64,000 bases of DNA from Sphingobacterium sp. SGR-19 (lineage in GTDB: Bacteria; Bacteroidota; Bacteroidia; Sphingobacteriales; Sphingobacteriaceae). The stretch lies in the NCBI RefSeq assembly GCF_011043555.1, contig NZ_JAAKGS010000002.1:496001-560000 (forward strand). Reading direction: 5' to 3'. Shown piece after piece: positions 35,838 to 43,186 of this stretch (position 1 is the stretch's first letter; every line of letters starts with the position of its first letter). Under the pieces are notes generated by a model. That model had not been told where the DNA came from. It worked only from the letters and a program-made list of their open reading frames with translations, and searched no databases. The translations under genes and the position numbers were made by a program.

Positions 35838-36620
35838 ATGCAGATGAAAAAAATCAACTTTGTTTATTTAGGCCTTTTGGTGATGCTGTTGGCAAGTTGT
35901 GCCGTCCGAAAATCGTCAAATAATGGTGTATCCGATTTGGTCGGAAAAAAATGGCAGTTGGTGGAGCTCCATGGTAAACCTGTTGCGGCTAAGGTCAACG
36001 GTAAGATGCCATTTTTAAAACTTGAAGAAAAAAGTGACCGTTATAGTGCTAGTGGGGGATGTAATGGTATTGGAGGCGAATACACGCTGGAGAAAAACAA
36101 TGGTATTACATTCTCTCGCGGGATGTCTACGATGATGGCTTGTGCCGATATGAGCATTGAAAACGGTCTACGTACATTATTTGACGAAGTGGATACCTAT
36201 GCAGTGAATGAAAATACGATGCGTTTATCAAAGGGAAAAGATGGAGAAGCATTGGCGAAATTTGCACTGGTTGTTGATCAGTCGGATAAGCTGGCAGGTA
36301 CATGGGAATTAGATTATATCCTGGAGCATGAAATTAACTTTGATGAGCTATATTCGGGTCGGAAGCCAACTATTACATTTAACGTTGCGGAAAAGAAAGT
36401 AAGCGGTAACAGCAGCTGTAATAATTTTTCAGGTTCGGTGAATATGGACGGTCACACTATTTCATTTGGCCCAATGATGTCGACCAAAATGGCTTGTCCA
36501 GGAAATGGTGAACAAGTATTCTTTAAAAACTTGGAGCGCGTGACTTCATTCGACGTGCGGGATTCCACGTTGACCATGATTATGGATGATATGGTGGTAA
36601 TGCGCTGGCAACAGAAATAG
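35838..36620 (+). CDS. Lipoprotein with two META (HslJ-like) domains
   Basis: A 260-residue predicted lipoprotein (lipobox LASC, Cys21). Two META domains follow: residues ~33-140 (LVGKKWQLVEL, SGGCNGIGGEY, MMACADMSIE) and ~150-258 (LAGTWELDYIL, NSSCNNFSGSV, KMACPGNGEQ). Each has the family's conserved cysteine pair, one Cys in the [GS]-[CG]-C-N-x-[IF] turn and one in the MAC block. In E. coli HslJ is linked to heat-shock and novobiocin resistance; the role here is unknown. An ATG two codons downstream is an equally good start. The gene shares a perfect hairpin terminator with gltA. Confidence 0.88.
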   Translation: MQMKKINFVYLGLLVMLLASCAVRKSSNNGVSDLVGKKWQLVELHGKPVAAKVNGKMPFLKLEEKSDRYSASGGCNGIGGEYTLEKNNGITFSRGMSTMMACADMSIENGLRTLFDEVDTYAVNENTMRLSKGKDGEALAKFALVVDQSDKLAGTWELDYILEHEINFDELYSGRKPTITFNVAEKKVSGNSSCNNFSGSVNMDGHTISFGPMMSTKMACPGNGEQVFFKNLERVTSFDVRDSTLTMIMDDMVVMRWQQK

Positions 36621-36658
36621 AAAAAAGGCACGATTTTTTTTTAAATCGTGCCTTTTTT
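36621..36658. terminator. Bidirectional terminator (META lipoprotein / gltA)
   Basis: A perfect 16-bp stem (36621-36636 with 36643-36658) has a 6-T loop and flanking A/T runs, so it can act in both directions. It starts at the end of one gene and abuts the stop of the other. Confidence 0.9.
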
Positions 36659-37945
36659 CTATCGCTTGTCGAAACCGACATAATCTCGTTTTGCCTCGCC
36701 GACATACACTTGACGTGGACGTCCGATAGGTTCTTTATTATCACGCATCTCTTTCCATTGCGCAATCCAACCCGGAAGACGACCCAAAGCAAACAATACC
36801 GTGAACATATCCGATTCAAACCCTAGAGCGCGATAAATAATACCTGAATAGAAATCGACGTTTGGATATAGTTTTCTATCGATGAAGTATTGATCATTCA
36901 ACGCAGCTTCTTCGAGTTTTTTGGCAATATCTAAAACAGGATCTTGTACGCCCAGTTTTTCTAAAATATCATCACAAGCTTTCTTGATGATTTTGGCGCG
37001 GGGATCGAAATTCTTGTATACACGATGGCCAAATCCCATCAATCGGAAAGGATCATTTTTGTCTTTCGCTTTCGCCAAGTATTTCTCGGCATCACCGCCA
37101 TCATTTTTGATAGCTTCCAACATTTCGATAACTGCTTGATTTGCTCCGCCATGTAATGGACCCCACAACGCGTTGATGCCCGCTGATATGGAAGCATATA
37201 AATTAGCATTGGAAGAACCGACAATGCGAACTGTAGATGTCGAGCAGTTTTGCTCGTGGTCTGCATGCAAAATCAATAACTTATGCATCGCACTAATAAC
37301 AACCGGGTCGAAAGTAGTTTCACCGGTCACTTCTCCGAAAATCATATTCAGGAAGTTTTCAATGTAACCGTAGTTGTTTTTAGGATATACCACCGGTTGG
37401 CCCAATGATTTCTTTTGTATCCAGGATACGATGGTCGGCATCTTTGCCAGAAGATTGATTATGGTCTTGTTATCTTCTTCCTCCGTAGCATTCGGATTTA
37501 AAGATTCTGGATAGAAGGCAGATAATGCACCTACCAAACAGGATAACTGCCCCATTGGGTGCGATTTGGAAGGAAAGCCAACGAAGAAGTTTTTCATGTC
37601 TTCGTGGATCATCATTTGCTTTCTGATATCGGAACGAAAATTTTCTAATACCTCTTTGGTAGGAAGCTTACCATATATGAGTAGGTAAGCCACTTCCAGA
37701 AATGTCGACTTTTCTGCTAATTGCTCGATGGGATACCCACGATAGTGTAATATACCTTGCTCACCATCTAAAAAGGTAACAGCACTTTTGGTAGCTCCAG
37801 TATTTTTAAATCCCGGATCTAATGTGATATATCCTGATTGATCTCGTAATTTGGAGATATCTATTGCTTTTTCGTTTTCAGTACCAATAATAACTGGCAA
37901 TTCATAAGATTTTCCGCCTAAATTTATTGTTGCTTTATCCGACAT
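36659..37945 (-). CDS. gltA: Citrate synthase
   Basis: Type II citrate synthase (428 aa), which condenses acetyl-CoA and oxaloacetate at the entry of the TCA cycle. Catalytic blocks: GPLHGGANQAV (active-site His near 270), MGFGHRVYKNFDPRA (His near 310) and PNVDFYSGIIYRALG (Asp near 367). The minus-strand promoter has a perfect -7 box TACATTTG (37977-37984), 31 bp upstream of the ATG, with a partial -33. It is divergent from the blaI-M56 pair. Confidence 0.97.
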   Translation of the reverse strand: MSDKATINLGGKSYELPVIIGTENEKAIDISKLRDQSGYITLDPGFKNTGATKSAVTFLDGEQGILHYRGYPIEQLAEKSTFLEVAYLLIYGKLPTKEVLENFRSDIRKQMMIHEDMKNFFVGFPSKSHPMGQLSCLVGALSAFYPESLNPNATEEEDNKTIINLLAKMPTIVSWIQKKSLGQPVVYPKNNYGYIENFLNMIFGEVTGETTFDPVVISAMHKLLILHADHEQNCSTSTVRIVGSSNANLYASISAGINALWGPLHGGANQAVIEMLEAIKNDGGDAEKYLAKAKDKNDPFRLMGFGHRVYKNFDPRAKIIKKACDDILEKLGVQDPVLDIAKKLEEAALNDQYFIDRKLYPNVDFYSGIIYRALGFESDMFTVLFALGRLPGWIAQWKEMRDNKEPIGRPRQVYVGEAKRDYVGFDKR

Positions 37946-38023
37946 ATGTTATTAATCTAAAATAATCTACTTTCTACAAATGTATAAAAATCGGTGATAA
38001 ATTCTAATACCGTTGCAATTTAA

Positions 38024-38041
38024 ATGACAAAGAATTGTCAT
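38024..38041. promoter_or_regulatory. Inverted repeat between gltA and blaI
   Basis: ATGACA/TGTCAT arms (38024-38029, 38036-38041) are perfect around a 6-bp spacer. The repeat lies upstream of the gltA promoter and may be an operator. The evidence is limited to the symmetry and location. Confidence 0.3.
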
Positions 38042-38088
38042 GATTCGTTTTAATCTCTTTTTCTTTTTTTTGAAAATATTTTTTTCTT

Positions 38089-38105
38089 TTACGAAAGTTT
38101 CGTAA
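38089..38105 (+). promoter_or_regulatory. Candidate BlaI operator
   Basis: TTACGAAA-G-TTTCGTAA is a perfect 17-bp palindrome placed over the -33 region of the blaI-M56 promoter. BlaI/MecI repressors bind such palindromes as dimers at their own promoters, so autoregulation is likely. Confidence 0.65.
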
Positions 38106-38121
38106 TATTGTGAAAGATTAG

Positions 38122-38129
38122 TATTTTTG
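38122..38129 (+). promoter_or_regulatory. -7 box of blaI-M56
   Basis: TATTTTTG matches the consensus exactly and ends 3 bp before the blaI ATG at 38133. If this is the promoter, the mRNA would have almost no leader. Confidence 0.5.
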
Positions 38130-38132
38130 GTT

Positions 38133-38495
38133 ATGGAAAAGTTAACTATTCAAGAAGAAGAAGCGATGTTATCCATTTGGCAATTAGGCGGCGGATTTGT
38201 AAAGGAGATACTGGATAATTTAAAAGGGGAGAAGCCTCCCTATACTACATTGGCGTCGACGATAAGGAATCTGGAGCGTAAAGGATACGTAAAAGCGGTT
38301 AAGTACGCCAATGCAAAGCGCTATGATCCCATTATTTCGGAAAAAGAATATAAAGGGAAGTTCATGCACGGATTCATAGGGGATTATTTTAAGAATTCCT
38401 ATAAAGAAATGGTTTCTTTTTTTGTGAAAGAAGAGAAGCTTTCCGCAGCAGAATTAAAGGAAATTATGGATATGATAAAGAAAAATAAATCGTAG
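38133..38495 (+). CDS. BlaI/MecI-family transcriptional repressor
   Basis: A 120-residue winged-helix repressor. It has the BlaI pattern: LTIQEEEAMLSIWQLGGGFVKEI, then PPYTTLASTIRNLERKGYVK as recognition helix and wing, and a C-terminal dimerisation helix ending in ELKEIMDMIKKNKS. In the known systems the partner M56 protease cleaves or inactivates the repressor on signal. I use ATG 38133; a TTG at 38127 would add two residues. Three bp separate it from the M56 gene. Confidence 0.92.
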   Translation: MEKLTIQEEEAMLSIWQLGGGFVKEILDNLKGEKPPYTTLASTIRNLERKGYVKAVKYANAKRYDPIISEKEYKGKFMHGFIGDYFKNSYKEMVSFFVKEEKLSAAELKEIMDMIKKNKS

Positions 38496-38498
38496 CTT

Positions 38499-39854
38499 AT
38501 GTATTCCTTGCTCGCCTATATTATTCAAGTGAATATCTTACTAGCCATAATATATTTAGGATATTATGGCTTATTGAAAAGACTGACCTTCTATCGTTTG
38601 AATAGAGGTTTTTTCCTTATTGGAGCTGTTTTCTCCTTCGTCTACCCCTTTTGGGATATCAAATCTTTATTTCGTAAACATGTAGAACCGGTAGGCGAGT
38701 GGATGGGGTATTTGCCGGATTTTTATGCGAAGCAAGTCGCAAAATCTATTTATACGTTGGAAAACGTAATATATAGTTGCATTGCAGTTGTCGGATTATG
38801 GTTTGCTGTGCGACTATGCTTGCAGTTATTGAGTTTATTGCGTATCCATATCTACTCGCGAAAGACTATATGGAAAACGTACTGGTATCAAAACGTATTA
38901 TTTCCTATTGTTCCGTTCTCTTTTCTGAACAAGATTTATCTTCATAAGGAGCAACATGAGGAACCGGAACTTCATGATATTTTTGAACATGAGGATATTC
39001 ATGTGAAAGGCCTTCACAGCTTGGATATTCTAATGTTTGAGATCTTACTGATAGTTTGTTGGTATAATCCCTTCGTATGGCTCATGCGCAGAGCGGTACG
39101 TCAAAATTTGGAATACTTGACTGATCAACAAGTGCTGAATAAGGGCGTGGACCGGCAAACCTACCAGTATTCGTTGCTGAACGTATCGAAGCAAGGTGCT
39201 TCGTTGGGGGTAAGCAGCCAGTTTAATTTTAAATTTTTAAAAAAGCGCATTATGATGATGAACAAGAAAAAATCGTCGAAACTCGAATTGAGTAAATATG
39301 CTTTTCTGCTACCGATCGTTATCTTTTCGGCAGGAGCGTTTACCATTAGCAAGGCTGATGAAAAAATTACGGAAACGGTGGAAGTGGTTAGGGAAAAACA
39401 GCTTGATATAACTACCCGACCAGATACGACGAAGACACCACCATTTGAAGCGAAATTTTTGAAAAGTAAGTCGGAAATTGATCAAACGCAGGACTATTTA
39501 TACCTATACGATAGGAAGGTATTGTCTAAAGATGATTTTTTTCAGATAGACGATTCAGAATTGTACGGAATGATGTTTTCTTCGAAAGGTGCTTTAAAGG
39601 TACGATATGCGGACTATAATGATAAGGATGGCGTTATTTCAGCATATTCAAAGGAGGAGCGTGACCGACAACAAGAGCAGAGTGCTAAAGCTTTATATGT
39701 GATAGATGGAGTGATGCAAGAGGGAAAAGAAAGCATGGACGCCTTGGATCCTAATGAAATAGAATCTATTGATGTTCTTAAAGATAAAACTGCAACAGAA
39801 CGCTATGGAGATAAAGGGAAATATGGTGTTATTATTATCACAACAAAGAAATAA
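38499..39854 (+). CDS. M56 (BlaR1-like) membrane metallopeptidase with TonB-plug-like tail
   Basis: A 451-residue membrane protease. Hydrophobic helices are at about 5-24, 36-52, 88-112 and 170-190, with the zinc motif HEDIH at 164-168 followed by a downstream Glu. Another membrane helix lies near 268-285. The C-terminal segment is not a beta-lactam sensor. After a linker it has YVIDGVMQ...LDPNEIESIDVLKDKTA..YG.KG.YGVIIITTKK, which resembles the plug domain of TonB-dependent receptors. It pairs with the BlaI repressor. The signal is unknown and beta-lactam sensing should not be assumed. Confidence 0.85.
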   Translation: MYSLLAYIIQVNILLAIIYLGYYGLLKRLTFYRLNRGFFLIGAVFSFVYPFWDIKSLFRKHVEPVGEWMGYLPDFYAKQVAKSIYTLENVIYSCIAVVGLWFAVRLCLQLLSLLRIHIYSRKTIWKTYWYQNVLFPIVPFSFLNKIYLHKEQHEEPELHDIFEHEDIHVKGLHSLDILMFEILLIVCWYNPFVWLMRRAVRQNLEYLTDQQVLNKGVDRQTYQYSLLNVSKQGASLGVSSQFNFKFLKKRIMMMNKKKSSKLELSKYAFLLPIVIFSAGAFTISKADEKITETVEVVREKQLDITTRPDTTKTPPFEAKFLKSKSEIDQTQDYLYLYDRKVLSKDDFFQIDDSELYGMMFSSKGALKVRYADYNDKDGVISAYSKEERDRQQEQSAKALYVIDGVMQEGKESMDALDPNEIESIDVLKDKTATERYGDKGKYGVIIITTKK

Positions 39855-39869
39855 GATAATATGTTGAGT

Positions 39870-39899
39870 AAATCCCTGATGGACTCATCGGGGATTTAT
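39870..39899. terminator. Hairpin between M56 and pth
   Basis: A 13-bp stem (39870-39882 with 39887-39899, one G-U pair) and a 4-nt loop sit between convergent genes. No T-run follows, so termination strength is uncertain. Confidence 0.5.
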
Positions 39900-39901
39900 C
39901 C

Positions 39902-40465
39902 CTACTTTGTATTCAGATTCGTCATCGTCAATTCGACGCCAATGTGGACAAAACTCTGTATCATCTTCACAGCATGGTCAATGAGTGCAGGCAATTCCTT
40001 TTGCTCGTTGGCATCAAAAGGACTCAATACATAATCTACTTGCCTTCCTTTAGGAAAATTGTCGCCAATACCGAAACGTAAACGAGGATAGTTTTGTCCG
40101 CCACAGGTAGCCTCTATGGAGCGCAGCCCATTGTGACCAGCAGCGGAACCCTTCGGCTTGATTCGTAGAGAACCAAATGGAATAGCTAAATCATCCACCA
40201 CAACCAATACATTTTGTATCGGAACTTTCAGCTCCTGCATCCAATAGTTTACAGCCTTTCCGCTTAAATTCATAAAAGTAGTGGGCTTAATCATGTATAC
40301 GTTTCTGCCTTTAAGTTTAAATTCTGTATAGTAGGCAAGTTTCATCAGCGACCAGGTTGACCCTGCTTGGTTTGCTGCTTCATCCACCGCCATAAACCCG
40401 ATGTTATGGCGTGTATCAGCGTATTCCTTTCCGATGTTGCCCAGCCCGACAATTAAATAGTTCAT
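39902..40465 (-). CDS. pth: Peptidyl-tRNA hydrolase
   Basis: Recycles peptidyl-tRNA dropped from the ribosome. From ATG 40465 it is 187 aa, the normal length, beginning MNYLIVGLGNIGKEYADT. The catalytic His is in TRHNIGFM, and the partner blocks are TFMNLSGKAV and VVVDDLAIPFG. A longer frame from 40510 would run through the upstream terminator palindrome and is rejected. It lies downstream of rplY on the same strand but beyond its terminator. Confidence 0.95.
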   Translation of the reverse strand: MNYLIVGLGNIGKEYADTRHNIGFMAVDEAANQAGSTWSLMKLAYYTEFKLKGRNVYMIKPTTFMNLSGKAVNYWMQELKVPIQNVLVVVDDLAIPFGSLRIKPKGSAAGHNGLRSIEATCGGQNYPRLRFGIGDNFPKGRQVDYVLSPFDANEQKELPALIDHAVKMIQSFVHIGVELTMTNLNTK

Positions 40466-40494
40466 GGATGCAAAGATAGGGATTCGTGTTACAT

Positions 40495-40536
40495 ACAAAT
40501 AAAAAAGCATCGCATATGCGATGCTTTTTTATTTGT
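40495..40536. terminator. 42-bp perfect palindrome, terminator of rplY
   Basis: The sequence is self-complementary over 21+21 bp without spacer, with a GCATCGCA core flanked by A6 and T6. It lies 15 bp after the rplY stop and can form a strong intrinsic terminator in either direction. Confidence 0.85.
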
Positions 40537-40550
40537 CTAAATACCTCGTA

Positions 40551-41147
40551 TTATTTCTTAGAGCCTTTTGCTGCTTTCGCTGCTTCTTGCTCTGCTTGAC
40601 GCAACGCACGAGACATTACTACAGAAACTATCGTATCGTCTGCATTGTTAAGAACTTTGGCATTTTCCAACGATACCTGTCCTACGCGATAAGATTTACC
40701 AACCTCTAACGATTCCATAGGAACCTCGATTTCTTGAGGAAGGTCATTCGGTAACGCTTTCACACGAAGGCTACGCAGTTTCTGAACAAGTTTTCCCCCC
40801 ATTTTAACACCTGGAGAATCCCCCGTTAATTTGATAGGAATGTTTACAGAAACTTGTTTGTCATCAAACAATTCCAAGAAATCCACGTGTGTCACCAAGT
40901 CGGTAAGTGGGTGAAATTGTGCATCTTGAACAATAGCACGTGTTTTTTTGCCGTTGATATCCAATTCTACAAATACCACATCAGCAGTATAAAGAACAGG
41001 TTTCAAATCAGCTGCGGATACAGCAAGGTGGGTTTGTTCTTTGCCACCATAAAGAACTGCAGGAATCTTTCCTTCGTAACGCAATTCTTTTGCATCTCTT
41101 TTCCCTACGTTCTGTCTAACAGAACCGCTAATAGCAATTGATTTCAT
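40551..41147 (-). CDS. rplY: 50S ribosomal protein L25 / general stress protein Ctc
   Basis: A 198-residue two-domain L25 of the Ctc type: an N-terminal 5S rRNA-binding domain (SGSVRQNVGKRDAKELR, GKIPAVLYGG) and a C-terminal beta domain (about 95-180). An Ala/Lys-rich tail ends in AAKAAKGSKK. L25 binds 5S rRNA in the central protuberance. It is followed by pth, a common pairing in bacteria, but with a strong terminator between. Confidence 0.95.
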   Translation of the reverse strand: MKSIAISGSVRQNVGKRDAKELRYEGKIPAVLYGGKEQTHLAVSAADLKPVLYTADVVFVELDINGKKTRAIVQDAQFHPLTDLVTHVDFLELFDDKQVSVNIPIKLTGDSPGVKMGGKLVQKLRSLRVKALPNDLPQEIEVPMESLEVGKSYRVGQVSLENAKVLNNADDTIVSVVMSRALRQAEQEAAKAAKGSKK

Positions 41148-41231
41148 CTGATAATTTGTTTTTTTAATTGTTGATGAGAGCTCCCCCGATATACGGGGCC
41201 GGTTTCATCTTATATATCTATATTTGAGGTG

Positions 41232-41262
41232 CAAAAATACAGTATTTTTTTTGATAAGCAAA
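41232..41262 (-). promoter_or_regulatory. rplY promoter
   Basis: On the minus strand TTTG (41259-41262), a 19-bp spacer and TATTTTTG (41232-41239) match the Bacteroidota consensus exactly. The leader to the rplY ATG is about 80 nt. Confidence 0.8.
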
Positions 41263-41341
41263 TTTTATTTCCAGCCATCTAAACGGTTATGTTTCCCGGA
41301 AATTTAAAGTCTATCGACTATGATAGATAGCAATTTAGCGT

Positions 41342-41371
41342 TTTGTTTTAAGAAACATTTGGCTAACTTTG
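41342..41371 (+). promoter_or_regulatory. tRNA-Gln promoter
   Basis: TTTG (41342-41345), an 18-bp spacer and TAACTTTG (41364-41371) match the consensus exactly, 27 bp before the tRNA 5' end. Confidence 0.75.
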
Positions 41372-41398
41372 TGGCAAAACTAAGTTAATCTTGGAGTT

Positions 41399-41469
41399 TG
41401 TCCGATAGTATAAGGGTAGTACAAATGATTTTGGTTCATTTAGTCCTGGTTCGAATCCAGGTCGGACAA
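41399..41469 (+). tRNA. tRNA-Gln (UUG)
   Basis: A 71-nt cloverleaf: the acceptor stem TGTCCGA pairs with TCGGACA, the anticodon arm carries TTG within the loop TTTTGGT, and the T-arm has GGTTCGAATCC. CCA is not encoded. The prs gene begins 70 bp downstream and may be read from the same promoter, since no terminator is seen between. Confidence 0.95.
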
Positions 41470-41538
41470 CTTTTTGATTTTGCTTTCTTCGAATTGGAAA
41501 TATTAATAAATCCAACATACATAAAACACGCATAAGAA

Positions 41539-42495
41539 ATGCCTTTGCAATTTAATACGGTGAAGCTGTTCGCAGGGTCGGGAACAGTGGAATTAGCAGA
41601 AAAAATCTCCACATCTTATGGAAAACCCCTTGGTGACATGACCTTATCCAAGTTTAGCGACGGAGAAATTCAGCCTTTTTATAACGAGTCAGTGCGCGGA
41701 AGCGACGTGTTCCTGATCCAATCCACCAACCAACCAAACGACAATCTTTTAGAGCTTTTATTGATGATAGATGCGGCAAAGCGTGCTTCTGCTCATTATA
41801 TCACGGTAGTTGTTCCTTATCTTGGTTATGCTCGTCAGGATAGGAAAGATAAACCGCGTGTAGCTATCGGTGCAAAATTAATCGCAAACCTCATTATGGC
41901 AGCGGGTGCACATCGAATTATGACCATGGATTTGCATGCTGCACAGATTCAAGGGTTCTTTGATATTCCGGTGGATCACCTAGATGGATCTATTATATTT
42001 GTACCGTATATCAAATCGTTGAACTTGCCTAATCTGACCATTGCATCTCCAGACATGGGTGGTTCGTACCGTGCCCGGACATTTGCTAAATTCTTCAATG
42101 CGGAGGTTATCATTTGTGACAAACGTCGTAAACGCGCTAATGAGATCGAGTCCATGTCGATTATCGGAGAGGTGAAGGATCAAGACGTCGTTTTGATAGA
42201 CGATATATGTGATACGGCCGGTACATTGTCTAAAGCGGCAGCGTTGATAATGGAAAATGGTGCCCGTTCGGTAAGAGCGGTATGTACACATGCGGTCTTA
42301 TCCGGAAAAGCTTATGATACAATCGAGAATTCGGTGTTAACTGAAATGATCGTCACAGATACCATTCAGTTAAATCCGGAAAAGCAAAGAAGCTGTAGTA
42401 AAATTAAAGTTTTATCTACCGCTGATTTATTTGCCGGGGCGATAAAAAATGTAAATGAACACGGGTCTATTTCTGATCTGTTTGATATTAAATAA
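41539..42495 (+). CDS. prs: Ribose-phosphate pyrophosphokinase
   Basis: Makes PRPP from ribose 5-phosphate and ATP for purine, pyrimidine, His and Trp synthesis. The 318-aa protein has the ATP/Mg loop YARQDRKDKPRVAIGAKL near 95-112, the catalytic KRRKRANE region near 195, and the PRPP-binding VVLIDDICDTAGTLSKAA near 215-232. It lies downstream of tRNA-Gln and ends in a strong terminator. Confidence 0.97.
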   Translation: MPLQFNTVKLFAGSGTVELAEKISTSYGKPLGDMTLSKFSDGEIQPFYNESVRGSDVFLIQSTNQPNDNLLELLLMIDAAKRASAHYITVVVPYLGYARQDRKDKPRVAIGAKLIANLIMAAGAHRIMTMDLHAAQIQGFFDIPVDHLDGSIIFVPYIKSLNLPNLTIASPDMGGSYRARTFAKFFNAEVIICDKRRKRANEIESMSIIGEVKDQDVVLIDDICDTAGTLSKAAALIMENGARSVRAVCTHAVLSGKAYDTIENSVLTEMIVTDTIQLNPEKQRSCSKIKVLSTADLFAGAIKNVNEHGSISDLFDIK

Positions 42496-42513
42496 TAAAT
42501 AATGTTGTTTTAT

Positions 42514-42547
42514 AAAAAGGCTGCCTCTCCGATGAGGCAGCCTTTTT
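42514..42547 (+). terminator. Intrinsic terminator of prs
   Basis: A perfect 14-bp stem (42514-42527 with 42534-42547) has a 6-nt loop and ends in five T. Confidence 0.9.
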
Positions 42548-42616
42548 AACCTTAGAGGTGACGACTTTTTTTGCTTCCTTTTAAACCTTCATTTTATGTT
42601 GACAAATTCAGGCAAT

Positions 42617-42650
42617 AAAAAAAGCGCCTAGAAAAATACTAAGCGCTTTT
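42617..42650 (-). terminator. Terminator of the tandem tRNA-fMet genes
   Basis: On the minus strand a 12-bp stem (42639-42650 with 42620-42631, one G-U pair) is followed by a T-run. It lies 7 bp past the second tRNA gene. Confidence 0.8.
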
Positions 42651-42656
42651 ACGTAG

Positions 42657-42729
<73 letters not shown>

Positions 42730-42771
42730 ATATTTCCTTTTGCTCAGCCTCGCGCTTTGCTCCTTTATTAG

Positions 42772-42844
<73 letters not shown>

Positions 42845-43186
42845 ATTTTTTTGGTGACACAAAGATAGCGTTTTTTTAAGCTAAAACCAAAACGAAATTG
42901 GCTTTTTTGAAAAGATTGACAAAGAAAATTGGATAATGAGCTAATATTCTGTACTTTCAATTTATCAATTATAATGAATTGTGATGAAAAGAAGATTACC
43001 ACTAACCGTTGTAAATCTCTATTTATCCGTTCAGCAGTTTTATTTATCCTCTCCTTGTGAGTGGAAAAGTAGTGCTTTGACGCGTAAAAAGAGGTTTTTA
43101 CTGCCGGATAGTCCGGCGGACAACACAGCCCATTGGGGTGTATGTACACATGAGTCCGATCTGTTTATCTTAAATGCTCAAAGATT
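42845..43186. other. 342-bp intergenic region before the HhH-barrel gene
   Basis: It contains the minus-strand tRNA promoter. A 6-3-6 GC inverted repeat GCCGGA-TAG-TCCGGC lies at 43103-43117. I see no convincing gene; the open frames on either strand have no protein-like features. Confidence 0.4.
42860..42891 (-). promoter_or_regulatory. Promoter of the tandem initiator tRNAs
   Basis: On the minus strand TTTG (42888-42891), a 20-bp spacer and TATCTTTG (42860-42867) match the consensus, ending 15 bp before the first tRNA. Confidence 0.75.

Noticed and set aside
38499..39854. Annotation as a beta-lactam sensor BlaR1
   Set aside because: The penicillin-binding sensor domain is absent; only the M56 protease part and a different C-terminus are present.
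40466..40510. Longer pth start at 40510
   Set aside because: The extra residues are encoded by the terminator palindrome region and are not Pth-like.
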